Source: Streptomyces zagrosensis (GTDB taxonomy: Bacteria > Actinomycetota > Actinomycetes > Streptomycetales > Streptomycetaceae). Taken from it: a stretch of DNA of 64,000 nt. Below, one piece after another: positions 15,460-23,645 of the stretch. Below the pieces are notes generated by a model. It saw nothing but the letters and a program-made list of their open reading frames with translations, made no database searches and was not told the DNA's origin. The stretch is from positions 310,001-374,000 of the forward strand of contig NZ_JACHJL010000007.1 in the NCBI RefSeq assembly GCF_014203645.1, in the 5' to 3' direction. The position numbers and the translations under genes are program-made. Position 1 is the first letter of the stretch, and each line of letters starts with the position of its first letter.

Positions 15460-16878
15460 GTGAAGTCGCATGACGGGATGTACATCGACGGCGATTGGCG
15501 GCCCGCGGTCGGTACGGACACGATTGAGGTCGTGAACCCGGCGGACGAACGGGTCATCGGGTCGGTACCAGCGGGCACCGCACTCGATGTGGACACTGCC
15601 GTACGCGCCGCACGCGCGGCCCTGCCGGGCTGGGCCGCTACCGCGCCGGCCGATCGTGCCGCACGCATCGCAGCGCTGCGCGATGCGCTCGTCGCGCGCC
15701 GCGAGGAGATCGCCGAGACGGTGGTGGCCGAGCTTGGTTCCACCCTCAGCTTCGCTCGCAACGTCCAGACCGCGCTGCCGATCGCCGTCGCGGGCAGCTA
15801 TGCGGAATTGGCGGCGAGCCACCCCTTCGAGGAACGGGTAGGCAACTCCACGGTGCTGCACGAGCCGGTCGGGGTCGTCGGAGCGATCACGCCGTGGAAC
15901 TACCCGCTGCACCAGATCGTCGCCAAGGTCGCCCCCGCGCTCGCGGCAGGCTGCACCGTTGTCCTCAAGCCCGCCGAGGACGCTCCGCTGGTGGCCCAAC
16001 TCTTCGCGGAGGCCGTGCACGAGGCGCAGTTGCCCGCTGGGGTGTTCAACCTGGTGACGGGCCTTGGCCCAGTCGCGGGCCAGGCGGTGGCCGAACACCC
16101 CGGCGTGGACCTGCTCTCCTTCACCGGTTCCACCGTCGTCGGCAAGCAGATCGGCGCGACCGCGGGAGCTGCCGTGAAGCGGGTCGCCCTCGAACTCGGC
16201 GGCAAGTCGGCCAATGTCATCTTGCCGGGCGCCGATGTAGCCAAGGCGGTGAAGGTCGGTGTGGCCAATGTGTTCGCCAACTCCGGCCAAACCTGTAGCG
16301 CCTGGACGCGCATGCTGGTGCACGCCGACCAGTATGAGGAGGCGGTGGAACTGGCCATCGTCGCCGCGGCGAAGTATGTGCCCGGCGACCCGCTCCACCC
16401 CGACACCCGGGTCGGCCCGGTGGTCAGCGCACGGCAGCGGGATCGAGTGTGTCGCTATATCGACCGCGGCATCGCCGAGGGCGCCCGGGTGGTGGTGGGC
16501 GGCCCGAGCGCCCCGGACGGTCAGGACAGGGGCTACTACGTTCGTCCCACCGTGTTCGCCGACGTCACGCCCGAGATGACCATCGCCCAAGAGGAGATCT
16601 TCGGGCCGGTGCTCTCGATCCTGAAGTACGCCGATGAGGATGACGCGCTGCGCATCGCCAACGACACCGTCTACGGGCTGGCGGGCGCCGTCTGGGCGGC
16701 CGACGAGGCCACGGCGGTAGCGTTCGCGCGCCGGATGGATACCGGCCAGGTGGACATCAACGGCGGGCGGTTCAACCCGCTCGCCCCGTTCGGCGGTTAC
16801 AAGCAGTCCGGCGTTGGTCGTGAACTGGGCGCCCACGGCCTGGCCGAATACCTTCAGACCAAGTCGTTGCAGTTTTGA
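15460..16878 (+). CDS. NAD(P)-dependent aldehyde dehydrogenase
   Basis: A 472-residue member of the ALDH superfamily, which oxidises aldehydes to acids through a thioester. Glu245 in ALELGGKSAN and nucleophile Cys279 in GQTCSAWTR are 34 residues apart as expected; the cofactor-binding ITPWNYPLH, KPAEDAPL and SFTGSTVVGK blocks and the C-terminal EEIFGPVLSI and PFGGYKQSGVGRE blocks are all there. The GTG at 15460 is preceded by GGAGGG; a TTG 45 bp earlier opens the frame but adds residues that do not match the family. The substrate is not readable. A zinc alcohol dehydrogenase follows 500 bp downstream on the same strand, so an alcohol-aldehyde-acid route is possible. Confidence 0.95.
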   Translation: MKSHDGMYIDGDWRPAVGTDTIEVVNPADERVIGSVPAGTALDVDTAVRAARAALPGWAATAPADRAARIAALRDALVARREEIAETVVAELGSTLSFARNVQTALPIAVAGSYAELAASHPFEERVGNSTVLHEPVGVVGAITPWNYPLHQIVAKVAPALAAGCTVVLKPAEDAPLVAQLFAEAVHEAQLPAGVFNLVTGLGPVAGQAVAEHPGVDLLSFTGSTVVGKQIGATAGAAVKRVALELGGKSANVILPGADVAKAVKVGVANVFANSGQTCSAWTRMLVHADQYEEAVELAIVAAAKYVPGDPLHPDTRVGPVVSARQRDRVCRYIDRGIAEGARVVVGGPSAPDGQDRGYYVRPTVFADVTPEMTIAQEEIFGPVLSILKYADEDDALRIANDTVYGLAGAVWAADEATAVAFARRMDTGQVDINGGRFNPLAPFGGYKQSGVGRELGAHGLAEYLQTKSLQF

Positions 16879-17377
16879 GCAGACGGGACCTGCGCAGAAC
16901 CGGTATTCGCCCGGGCCGAGCCCCGTCAAGCCTCCGCAGCCCCGGACGGCCCAGGCAAGCCCAGCAGGCCAGCGAGCCCAGGCAAGCTCGACCAGGCCAG
17001 CGCCGTGTGCCCCCCAAGCGGCCTGACCGACATGGTCCGTAACACCGTTTGATGGTCCGAATTGGCAGGCGGCCGGGGCGGATCGCGCGCGACGAGCTCT
17101 GCCCCAATCATTACGGAGGGTGACCAGCCGGCAGGGTCCGACAGGGTCTGACAGAGGTCTGGCCGGGGCGCGTGCGCCGGAGCACGAGAGCTGTGCTTGT
17201 CCGCCCGCCCGCCGTACCATCCGCACCGTCGTGTTTCTCGATCCGGCGTACGCCCCCACGTACGCCGGAGCACCCCGTCCGCCCGCCGGCGGAGCGTCGG
17301 GCCCGTAGCGGCCGGTCGCCGACCCGGCAGGGTCAACGTCTCACCCCCACATCATGCCTGTGCCCCTAGGAGAAACC
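16879..17377. other. Intergenic region before the alcohol dehydrogenase gene
   Basis: No supported gene on either strand. Two direct copies of TGGTCCG (17033 and 17051 areas) flank an AT-richer patch (taacaccgtttga), the best guess for a control region. Otherwise I see nothing. Confidence 0.35.
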
Positions 17378-18460
17378 GTGGTTCGCGCCGCTGTACTCAC
17401 CGCAGTCAACGCCCCGCTGGAGATCGTCGAAATCGACCTCCCGAAGCCGGGCCCCGGACAGGTCCGGGTCAAGCTCGCCGCCGCCGGGGTGTGCCACTCC
17501 GACCTGTCGCTGTCCAACGGCACCTTGCGCCAGCCCGCGCCGGCCGTCCTCGGGCACGAGGGGGCGGGCGTCGTCAGTGCCGTGGGTGCGGGGGTGACCT
17601 CGGTCGCCACCGGTGACCGCGTCGTCCTCAACTGGGCACCCTCCTGCGGCAACTGTCACTTTTGTGCACTGGACGAGCCCTGGCTGTGCGCCCACGCGAG
17701 TGCCGCCGCCGACATCCCGTACGCCACCCTCGCCGCCGACTCCACCGCCCTCTACCCGGGCCTTGGCACTGCCGCCTTCGCCGAGGAGACCGTGGTCCCC
17801 GCGCACGCGGTGCTGCCGCTGCCAGAGGGCGTCCCGCTCGCGGACGCCGCGCTGCTCGGCTGTGCCGTGCTCACCGGCTACGGTGCGATCTTCCACTCGG
17901 CTCGGGTCGTCGAGGGCGAGTCGGTCGTCGTCTTCGGAGTCGGGGGCGTGGGCCTCGCGGTGCTCCAGTGCGCGCGGATCGCCGGTGCGGGGCCGCTCAT
18001 CGCCATCGATGTGTCGCCGGAGAAAGAGAAGTTGGCGAGAGCCGCCGGGGCCACCGACTTCCTGATAGCGGGCGACGACACGGCCAAGCGAATACGTGAA
18101 CTCACCGAGGGATACGGCGCGGACGTGGCCATCGAGTGCGTCGGCCGCGCGGACACCATCCGTGCCGCCTGGTCGAGCACCCGCCGCGGCGGGCGTACCA
18201 CGGTCGTCGGCATCGGCGGCCAGGACCAGCAGGTGACGTTCACCGCGTTGGAACTGTTCTACTTCGGCCGCACGCTCTCCGGCTGCGTCTACGGAAACAG
18301 CGACCCCGTCCGAGACTTGCCGGTCATCGCGGAACATGTGCGGGCTGGGCGGCTCGACCTGTCCGCGCTGGTCACCGAGCGCATCGGGCTCGAAGGCATC
18401 CCTGCGGCCTTCGAAGCGATGCTGGCGGGCCGCGGCGGGCGCGCGCTCATCGTCTTCTAA
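17378..18460 (+). CDS. Zinc-dependent alcohol dehydrogenase (class III/benzyl-alcohol-like)
   Basis: A 360-residue MDR-family dehydrogenase that interconverts alcohols and aldehydes or ketones with NAD(P). The catalytic zinc site is Cys39, His60-Glu61 and a Cys near 166 (LLGCAVLTGYGA). The structural zinc site is Cys90, 93, 96 and 104. The Rossmann motif is GVGGVGLAVLQ followed by AIDVS, whose Asp suggests NAD preference. The GTG at 17378 has AGGAG at 17368-17372; the frame also opens at an ATG 24 bp upstream that would overlap the ribosome site. A strong hairpin follows 160 bp after the stop. Preferred substrate unknown; glutathione or mycothiol adduct activity is possible but not shown. Confidence 0.93.
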   Translation: MVRAAVLTAVNAPLEIVEIDLPKPGPGQVRVKLAAAGVCHSDLSLSNGTLRQPAPAVLGHEGAGVVSAVGAGVTSVATGDRVVLNWAPSCGNCHFCALDEPWLCAHASAAADIPYATLAADSTALYPGLGTAAFAEETVVPAHAVLPLPEGVPLADAALLGCAVLTGYGAIFHSARVVEGESVVVFGVGGVGLAVLQCARIAGAGPLIAIDVSPEKEKLARAAGATDFLIAGDDTAKRIRELTEGYGADVAIECVGRADTIRAAWSSTRRGGRTTVVGIGGQDQQVTFTALELFYFGRTLSGCVYGNSDPVRDLPVIAEHVRAGRLDLSALVTERIGLEGIPAAFEAMLAGRGGRALIVF

Positions 18461-18616
18461 GCCACGGCACCGGCCGCCGGCCCCGGGCAAGCCGCGGGGC
18501 CGGCTTCGGTGCTCGGCTGCCGCGGCCCGGCCGTTTCGGTCCCCGCTCGCTGCGGTCTGGCCGGCCGGCCAGCCGGGAAGCCGCATCCACGGGCGTCCGC
18601 CAGGGCTCCGTGCCCG

Positions 18617-18652
18617 GGTGCTGTCCCCCGACCAAGCTCGGGGGACAGCACC
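18617..18652 (+). terminator. Hairpin terminator, perfect 15-bp stem
   Basis: GGTGCTGTCCCCCGA (18617-18631) pairs exactly with 18638-18652 around a 6-nt loop CCAAGC. It lies between the alcohol dehydrogenase and the next plus-strand gene. I recall similar CCCCCGA...TCGGGGG hairpins at many Streptomyces gene ends. Confidence 0.8.
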
Positions 18653-18689
18653 AGTGATCGCGCCCCGGAGTGCCGCTTAACGTGCCGGT

Positions 18690-20249
18690 ATGCATGCCAT
18701 CACAAGGCCGGCTGCGGCGGGCTTAGCGCTCGCTGCCTGCCTGGCCACCGCACCCCTGACCGCGATACCGGCCGCTGCCCACACCGGCACCCCCGCCGCA
18801 ACCGGCAACCTCTCCCGCTTCTACGAGCAGCGCCCGCACTGGACGAGCTGTGTGCTCGGGCCCAAGGACGAGGTCGGCAGGCAGCTGGAGCAGGCCGGCG
18901 CCCAGTGCGCCGACGTCACGGTCCCACTGGACTACTCCCGGCCCACCGGCCGCACCATCACCGTTGCGCTGTCCCGGATCAAGGCCACCGACACCGCACA
19001 CCGCGTCGGCCCGATCGTGTTCAACGACGGCGGCCCCGGCGGCCCCTCGCTCGCCAGCCCGGTAACCGCGCTGACGTCCATGCAGGACACCGCGCAGCGC
19101 TACGACCTGGTTGGCATGGACCCCCGCTTCGTCGGCCGCAGCACCCCGCTGGACTGCGGCTGGCCGGTCAGCACATCCCTCGTGTCGGCCGGGTTCACCC
19201 GGGCCAGCTTCGACCGGCAAGTCGCACATCAAAGGGACCTGGCGAGGCGCTGCGCCACCCGACACGGTGACGTGCTGCCTCACGTCACCACTCGCAACAC
19301 GGCCCGCGACATGGATGTCGTGCGCGGCGTTTTGCGCGAGCGGAAAATCTCGTACCTGGGCTACTCGTACGGTACGTACCTGGGTACCGCCTACACCCAG
19401 ATGTTCCCCGGCCGCCATGACCGGGTGGTGCTCGACGGGGCCATCAACCCGCTCGCCTACCAGCCCCGGATGCTCAAGGGCCAAGAGGCCACAGGGGAGC
19501 GGGTGTTGGCCGACTGGGCCGCCTGGGCCGCGCAGCACAACGCGACCTATGGCCTTGGCAACACCCGCGAGCAGGTGCTGCGCACCGTCCAGCGGACCAC
19601 GCATGCTGCCAGCCAGCGTCCACTGGTGATCGGGTCAGGCCCGGACGCGTACCGGGTGGACGACACGACGGTGCCCATGGTGGTCTTCGCCGGCGCCGCC
19701 AGCGACCGCGACCCGGCCCGGCACACGCTCGCCGGCCAACTCTCGCTCCTCGCCCGGGCGGCGCGGGGCGAGAAGGTCGAGCCCACACCGGAACTGGCAC
19801 GCGTCCTGGACTTCGCCCTGACCGGCGTCAGGTCGGCCAACGGCAGCGCGCAGACGGCGATCCTGTGCGGCGACGAGGCCGCACCGCGCGACCCCGAGGT
19901 GTACTGGCGCGATCTGGAGCAGATCCGCGCCCAGTACCCGCTGATGGGTCCGATGGCCAACAACGTCAACCCCTGTGCGTTTTGGCCGCACGCACCGCGT
20001 GAGGCCCCGGTCCGCGTGCAGCGCGACGCCGCAGCCTTGATCGTGGCCGCCACCGGCGACCCGCGTACCCCGTACACGGGCAGCAAGGCGCTGCGCGGCA
20101 TGCTGCCCAGTTCCCGGCTGTTGACCGTGGAGGGGGCCAACCAGCACGGGCTGTTCGGGGAGTACGGCAATGCGTGCGTGGACGCGCGGGTGAACGCGTA
20201 TCTGCGCTCGGGCAAGCTGCCCGCGGCGGATCTGAGCTGTCAAAAGTGA
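18690..20249 (+). CDS. Secreted alpha/beta hydrolase, tripeptidyl aminopeptidase-like
   Basis: A 519-residue exported serine hydrolase. The signal peptide is about residues 1-30. The fold is marked by NDGGPGGPS (oxyanion loop, 112-120), the nucleophile elbow GYSYGT with Ser226, the acid Asp457 in ATGDPRTPY and His486 in GANQHGLF; the last 100 residues match the TAP-like C-terminal domain. Relatives in Streptomyces, such as the SlpD/SlpE group and secreted tripeptidyl aminopeptidase, remove N-terminal tripeptides from extracellular proteins. Several Cys suggest disulfides. The gene is monocistronic, with a terminator-type hairpin 40 bp before it and a convergent TetR gene behind. Confidence 0.88.
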   Translation: MHAITRPAAAGLALAACLATAPLTAIPAAAHTGTPAATGNLSRFYEQRPHWTSCVLGPKDEVGRQLEQAGAQCADVTVPLDYSRPTGRTITVALSRIKATDTAHRVGPIVFNDGGPGGPSLASPVTALTSMQDTAQRYDLVGMDPRFVGRSTPLDCGWPVSTSLVSAGFTRASFDRQVAHQRDLARRCATRHGDVLPHVTTRNTARDMDVVRGVLRERKISYLGYSYGTYLGTAYTQMFPGRHDRVVLDGAINPLAYQPRMLKGQEATGERVLADWAAWAAQHNATYGLGNTREQVLRTVQRTTHAASQRPLVIGSGPDAYRVDDTTVPMVVFAGAASDRDPARHTLAGQLSLLARAARGEKVEPTPELARVLDFALTGVRSANGSAQTAILCGDEAAPRDPEVYWRDLEQIRAQYPLMGPMANNVNPCAFWPHAPREAPVRVQRDAAALIVAATGDPRTPYTGSKALRGMLPSSRLLTVEGANQHGLFGEYGNACVDARVNAYLRSGKLPAADLSCQK

Positions 20250-20340
20250 CCTGGCCTGGCCCTTGGCCTGGCCCTTGACCTGGTCCCTTGGTCCCTCGAC
20301 CCGGGTGACCCGGTTGACCCGGGTGACCGGTTGGGCCGGG
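20250..20340. repeat. Short direct repeats between convergent genes
   Basis: Just after the hydrolase stop are copies of CCTGGCC(CTTG), then four 9-bp units GACCCGGGT, GACCCGGTT, GACCCGGGT, GACCGGTTG from 20298. They are partly self-complementary and may form overlapping hairpins that end transcription from both sides. Confidence 0.6.
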
Positions 20341-20376
20341 CTCGGGCCCGGCGGGGTGAGCGTTCGGGTGCGGGGG

Positions 20377-21009
20377 TCAGTCCAGCCGTTCGAACTGCAA
20401 CGCCAGCCCGTCGAGGAGCGCCGTGAGCCCCGTCTCGAACGCCCCTTGATCCACGTGTTCCTGGCGGTCGGCCAGCAGATGCGCCTGGCCCAGATGCGGA
20501 TAGGCCGCCGGGTCGTACGCGTCGGGGTCGTCCACGAAGCCCCGGGCGAAGGAGCCAAGCGCGGACCCGGCGACGAAGTAGCGCATCAAGGCTCCCACCC
20601 GCGTCGCCTGGGCGGGGGGCCACCCCGCCCGCACCATCGCACCGAATACCGCGTCGGCCATCCGCAAACCCGTGGGGCGCCGGCCAGGGCCCTGGGCGAG
20701 TAGCGGCACGATGTTGGGGTGTGCGGTCAGCGCCGCGCGGTAGGAGCGGGCCCACTCAAGAAGCGCCGTGCGCCAGTCGCCGGGGCCGTCGAACATCGAT
20801 AGATCGACCTGGGCGACCACCGAGTCCGCGACCGCGTCCAAGATCTCGTCCTTGGTCGGGAAGTGGTTGTACAAGGAGGGCCCGCTGACGCCCAAGTCGG
20901 CAGCGAGCCGCCGGGTTGAGACCGCCTGAAGCCCCTCCGCATCAACGATGGACAGGGCGGCCGTGACGATTCTCTCGCGGCTCAGCAGGGGCTTGCGGGG
21001 GCGGGCCAT
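20377..21009 (-). CDS. TetR/AcrR family transcriptional regulator
   Basis: A 210-residue repressor. The N-terminal HTH (MARPRKPLLSRERIVTAAL ... RRLAADLGVSGPSLYNHFPTKDEILDAV) covers residues 1-58; the rest is an all-helical ligand domain with a TetR_C-like HPNIVPLLAQGPGRRPTGLRMAD segment. The ATG at 21009 was chosen since homology begins there; the frame stays open 75 codons further but antisense to the next gene. It is divergent from the acyl-CoA dehydrogenase gene with 61 bp between start codons, so it probably represses that gene and itself. The ligand is likely an acyl-CoA or a related acid; inference from context. Confidence 0.9.
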   Translation of the reverse strand: MARPRKPLLSRERIVTAALSIVDAEGLQAVSTRRLAADLGVSGPSLYNHFPTKDEILDAVADSVVAQVDLSMFDGPGDWRTALLEWARSYRAALTAHPNIVPLLAQGPGRRPTGLRMADAVFGAMVRAGWPPAQATRVGALMRYFVAGSALGSFARGFVDDPDAYDPAAYPHLGQAHLLADRQEHVDQGAFETGLTALLDGLALQFERLD

Positions 21010-21038
21010 GCGCCACATAGTAGAGCCCGCTGGCATAA

Positions 21039-21055
21039 AACTAGCACCGTTAATT
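21039..21055. promoter_or_regulatory. Imperfect palindrome between TetR gene and acyl-CoA dehydrogenase gene
   Basis: AACTAGC (21039-21045), ACC, GTTAATT (21049-21055): 5 of 7 arm positions are symmetric. It sits in the only AT-rich part of the 61-bp divergent gap and includes TTAATTAA at 21050-21057. A plausible operator for the adjacent TetR protein. Confidence 0.4.
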
Positions 21056-21070
21056 AAATGGGGTGGCGAT

Positions 21071-22225
21071 GTGAACCTGGAGCTCACCGAGGAGCAGACC
21101 GCCGTGCGACGGTTGGCCAAGGACTTCGTCGATCGGGAGATCACGCCGCACGCGGTGGAGTGGGACCGAGCCGAAAGCGTGGACCGGGCCGTGGTGCACA
21201 AGCTCGGCGCGCTGGGCTTCCTCGGCCTCACCATTCCCGACCAGTACGGCGGCTCCGAAGGCGACCATCTCGCCTACGCCTTGGTCACCGAGGAGCTCGG
21301 GCGCGGTGACTCGGCGGTGCGCGGCATCCTCTCGGTCTCGCTCGGCCTGGTCGCCAAGTCCATCGCGGCCTGGGGGAGCGAGGAGCACAAGCAGGAGTGG
21401 CTGCCCAGGCTGTGTTCGGGCGAGGCCGTGGGCTGCTTCGGGCTCACCGAGCCCGGCACCGGCTCCGACGCCGCGAACCTCACCACCCGGGCGGTCCGCG
21501 ACGGCGATGCGTATGTGATCGACGGCAGCAAGATGTTCATCACCAACGGCACCTGGGCCGATGTGGTGCTGCTCTTCGCCCGCACCGGCGGCGAGCCCGG
21601 CCACCGGGGCATCAGCGCCTTTTTGGTACCCACCGATACGCCGGGCCTGAGCAGGCGCGAGATCCACGGCAAGCTGGGGCTGCGCGGCCAGACCACCGCC
21701 GAACTCGTCCTGGAGGGCGTACGGGTGCCGGCATCGGCCATGATCGCCGCCGAGGGCAAGGGCTTCTCGGTGGCGATGTCCGCGCTCGCCAAGGGCCGGA
21801 TGTCGGTCGCGGCGGGCTGCGTGGGCATCGCGCAGGCATGTCTGGATGCGGCAGTGGCGTACGCCGGGGAGCGTGAGCAGTTCGGGGGCCGAACCATCGC
21901 CCACCACCAGCTCGTTCAGGAACTGCTCGCCGATATCGCCGTGGACGTGGACGCGGCCCGGATGCTGACCTGGCGGGTGGCCGACCACATCGAACGCGGA
22001 CTGCCGTTCGCCACCGAGTCGTCGGTGGCCAAGCTGTACGCCAGCGAGGCGGCGGTGCGGTGCGCGAACAACGCGCTCCAGGTCTTCGGCGGTTACGGCT
22101 ATATCGACGAGTACCCGGCGGGCAAACTCCTGCGAGATGCCCGCGTCATGACTCTTTACGAGGGCACCAGCCAGATCCACAAGCTGCTGATCGGCCGTGC
22201 GCTCACCGGGGTCTCCGCGTTCTGA
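21071..22225 (+). CDS. Acyl-CoA dehydrogenase
   Basis: A 384-residue FAD enzyme that introduces a trans-2 double bond in acyl-CoAs and passes electrons to ETF. Typical blocks are GCFGLTEPGTGSDAANL, GSKMFITNG, the C-terminal QVFGGYGYIDEYPAGKLLRDARV and YEGTSQIHKLLIGR; Glu364 of YEGTSQI is the expected catalytic base. This pattern fits the short/branched-chain type. The GTG at 21071 was chosen because the product then starts MNLELTEEQ as usual in the family; the frame is open 41 codons earlier, inside the divergent TetR gene. A second TetR gene follows 135 bp after it. Confidence 0.93.
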   Translation: MNLELTEEQTAVRRLAKDFVDREITPHAVEWDRAESVDRAVVHKLGALGFLGLTIPDQYGGSEGDHLAYALVTEELGRGDSAVRGILSVSLGLVAKSIAAWGSEEHKQEWLPRLCSGEAVGCFGLTEPGTGSDAANLTTRAVRDGDAYVIDGSKMFITNGTWADVVLLFARTGGEPGHRGISAFLVPTDTPGLSRREIHGKLGLRGQTTAELVLEGVRVPASAMIAAEGKGFSVAMSALAKGRMSVAAGCVGIAQACLDAAVAYAGEREQFGGRTIAHHQLVQELLADIAVDVDAARMLTWRVADHIERGLPFATESSVAKLYASEAAVRCANNALQVFGGYGYIDEYPAGKLLRDARVMTLYEGTSQIHKLLIGRALTGVSAF

Positions 22226-22278
22226 GCGCACCAGCGGCGCGGCGCAGGCCACGGGCCCCGGACCTTGGGCCGCTGGCC

Positions 22279-22295
22279 CTAAGCGCTCGCTCAGC
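22279..22295. promoter_or_regulatory. TetR-type operator candidate, copy 1 of a shared 17-mer
   Basis: CTAAGCGCTCGCTCAGC lies 66-82 bp before the start of the following TetR gene. The same 17-mer with one change occurs at 28815-28831 upstream of the MaoC hydratase gene. The shape is semi-palindromic (AAGCGCT/AGC half-sites), typical of TetR sites in front of fatty-acid genes. Confidence 0.6.
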
Positions 22296-22360
22296 CGCAC
22301 GGTATGGTGTGCCTCCCGTCCGCGGAGAGCCCGCAGACGGCTGGCAGAGCGGGGCCGTCC

Positions 22361-22984
22361 ATGAGCGTGCAGGCGCAGCAGTCCAAGGAGGAGTGGGCCG
22401 ACGTCGCTCCGGACGCCGCCCGACGACTGGTGATCGCGGCAGTGCAGGCGTTCGCCGAGCGCGGCTATCACGCCACCACCACCCGCGACATCGCCGGCCG
22501 CGCTGGCATGAGCCCCGCCGCGCTCTACATCCACTACAAGACCAAGGAAGAGCTGCTCTACCAGATCAGTCTGGTCGGCCATCGGCTCGCACTCAGCATC
22601 CTGGAGCGCCCCGCGCTGGCAGTTGGCAGCCCGGCCGAGCGGCTGGCCGACGCCGTACGCTCCTTCGTCCGCTGGCATGCCGAACACCACACGACCGCGC
22701 GGGTGGTGCAGTACGAACTGGATGCGCTAGGCCCCGAACACCGCGCGGAAATCGTCGGCATGCGACGGGCGACGGATGCCGCGGTACGGAAGATCATTGA
22801 GGACGGCGTGCGGTCCGGGGACTTCGACGTTGCCGATGTGCCCGGTACGACGCTTGCCGTCCTCTCGCTTTGCATCGATGTGGCCCGCTGGTTCAGCGAC
22901 GACGGCCACCGCGGCCCGGACGAGGTCGGAGAGCTCTATGCGGGCCTGGCCCTGCGCATGGTGGGCGTCGCGCCGGCGCACTAG
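22361..22984 (+). CDS. TetR/AcrR family transcriptional regulator
   Basis: A 207-residue regulator. The HTH runs from about residue 19 to 66 (RRLVIAAVQAFAERGYHATTTRDIAGRAGMSPAALYIHYKTKEELLYQI), with a C-terminal helical domain containing FVRWHAEHHTTARVVQYEL, as in the TetR_C group linked to acyl-CoA metabolism. The ATG at 22361 is preferred over the frame opening at 22304. It follows the acyl-CoA dehydrogenase gene on the same strand, but a candidate operator between them suggests its own promoter and autoregulation, and a matching site upstream of the MaoC gene makes that gene a likely target. Confidence 0.9.
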   Translation: MSVQAQQSKEEWADVAPDAARRLVIAAVQAFAERGYHATTTRDIAGRAGMSPAALYIHYKTKEELLYQISLVGHRLALSILERPALAVGSPAERLADAVRSFVRWHAEHHTTARVVQYELDALGPEHRAEIVGMRRATDAAVRKIIEDGVRSGDFDVADVPGTTLAVLSLCIDVARWFSDDGHRGPDEVGELYAGLALRMVGVAPAH

Positions 22985-23026
22985 CCATCGCTGGTGATCA
23001 GTCGAGCCATCGCTGATGGTCAGTCG
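22983..23026 (+). repeat. Two tandem 22-bp repeats after the TetR gene
   Basis: AGCCATCGCTGGTGATCAGTCG (22983-23004) is followed by a copy differing at two positions (23005-23026). It overlaps the TetR stop codon. Function unknown; probably a local duplication. Confidence 0.75.
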
Positions 23027-23207
23027 CTATGCCCCCGGGCGGGGTCGGCGGCCCCGATCAGGGAAATGATCGCGGCGTCGGTGCTGCCGGCCTCGGCGGC
23101 CGTCCGGCCCGCCCGCCTCTGGGCCGTACGGGCCGTAAGGGCGATACGGGCCGCCCGGGCCGACCGGGAGCCGCGCACCACGCGCCACCCTGTCGGCCGT
23201 GCTGGTC

Positions 23208-23645
23208 CTACGCGTTGGCCAGGGCCTTCCGTACGCCGTCGGTGACGCCCGGCAGGTCACCGGTCGGGGCCGCCCACCGATGCAGGTCGTGTTCGGTCAG
23301 GATGAGTGGCCCGGTCTCGGCGACGGTGACGGCGAAGTTGAACTGGCGGGTGGTGGTGCCGCGGCTGTTCTCGTAGTCGAAGTGCCCGAGGTAGCGGTCT
23401 ACGGAGGAGACGGTCAGGCCGGTCTCTTCTCGTGTCTCGCGGCGGGTCGCGTCCAGGATGTTCTCCCCGGCGTCCACGTGTCCGGAGGGGATCTCCCACA
23501 GGCCGCCCATGAAGTCGTCCGGCTTGCGGCGGACCAGGAGGATGCGGTCGGCGTCGGTGACGACGGCCGCGGCCACGAGGGTGGTGATGCCTTCGGCTTC
23601 GGCCTCCTCGGCCAGAGTTCGGGCGAGGTCGGAGGTCACGGTCAC
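23208..23645 (-). CDS. Nudix hydrolase
   Basis: A 145-residue protein with an intact Nudix box: Gly55, Glu61, Arg69-Glu70, Glu73-Glu74 and Gly76, so it should bind Mg2+ and split a nucleoside diphosphate-X or similar pyrophosphate. It reads through a typical alpha/beta/alpha Nudix fold with ILLVRRKPDDFMGGLWEIP before the box. Its GTG start (23645) overlaps the TGA of the DegT aminotransferase gene by 4 bp (GTGA), which indicates translational coupling and a shared pathway. A role in hydrolysing an activated sugar or a damaged nucleotide for the cassette is possible; the substrate is unknown. Confidence 0.9.
   Translation of the reverse strand: MTVTSDLARTLAEEAEAEGITTLVAAAVVTDADRILLVRRKPDDFMGGLWEIPSGHVDAGENILDATRRETREETGLTVSSVDRYLGHFDYENSRGTTTRQFNFAVTVAETGPLILTEHDLHRWAAPTGDLPGVTDGVRKALANA

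Noticed and set aside
15190..17259. A 689-codon open frame on the minus strand
   Set aside because: It is antisense to the aldehyde dehydrogenase, which has all its motifs on the plus strand; the product has no recognisable fold.
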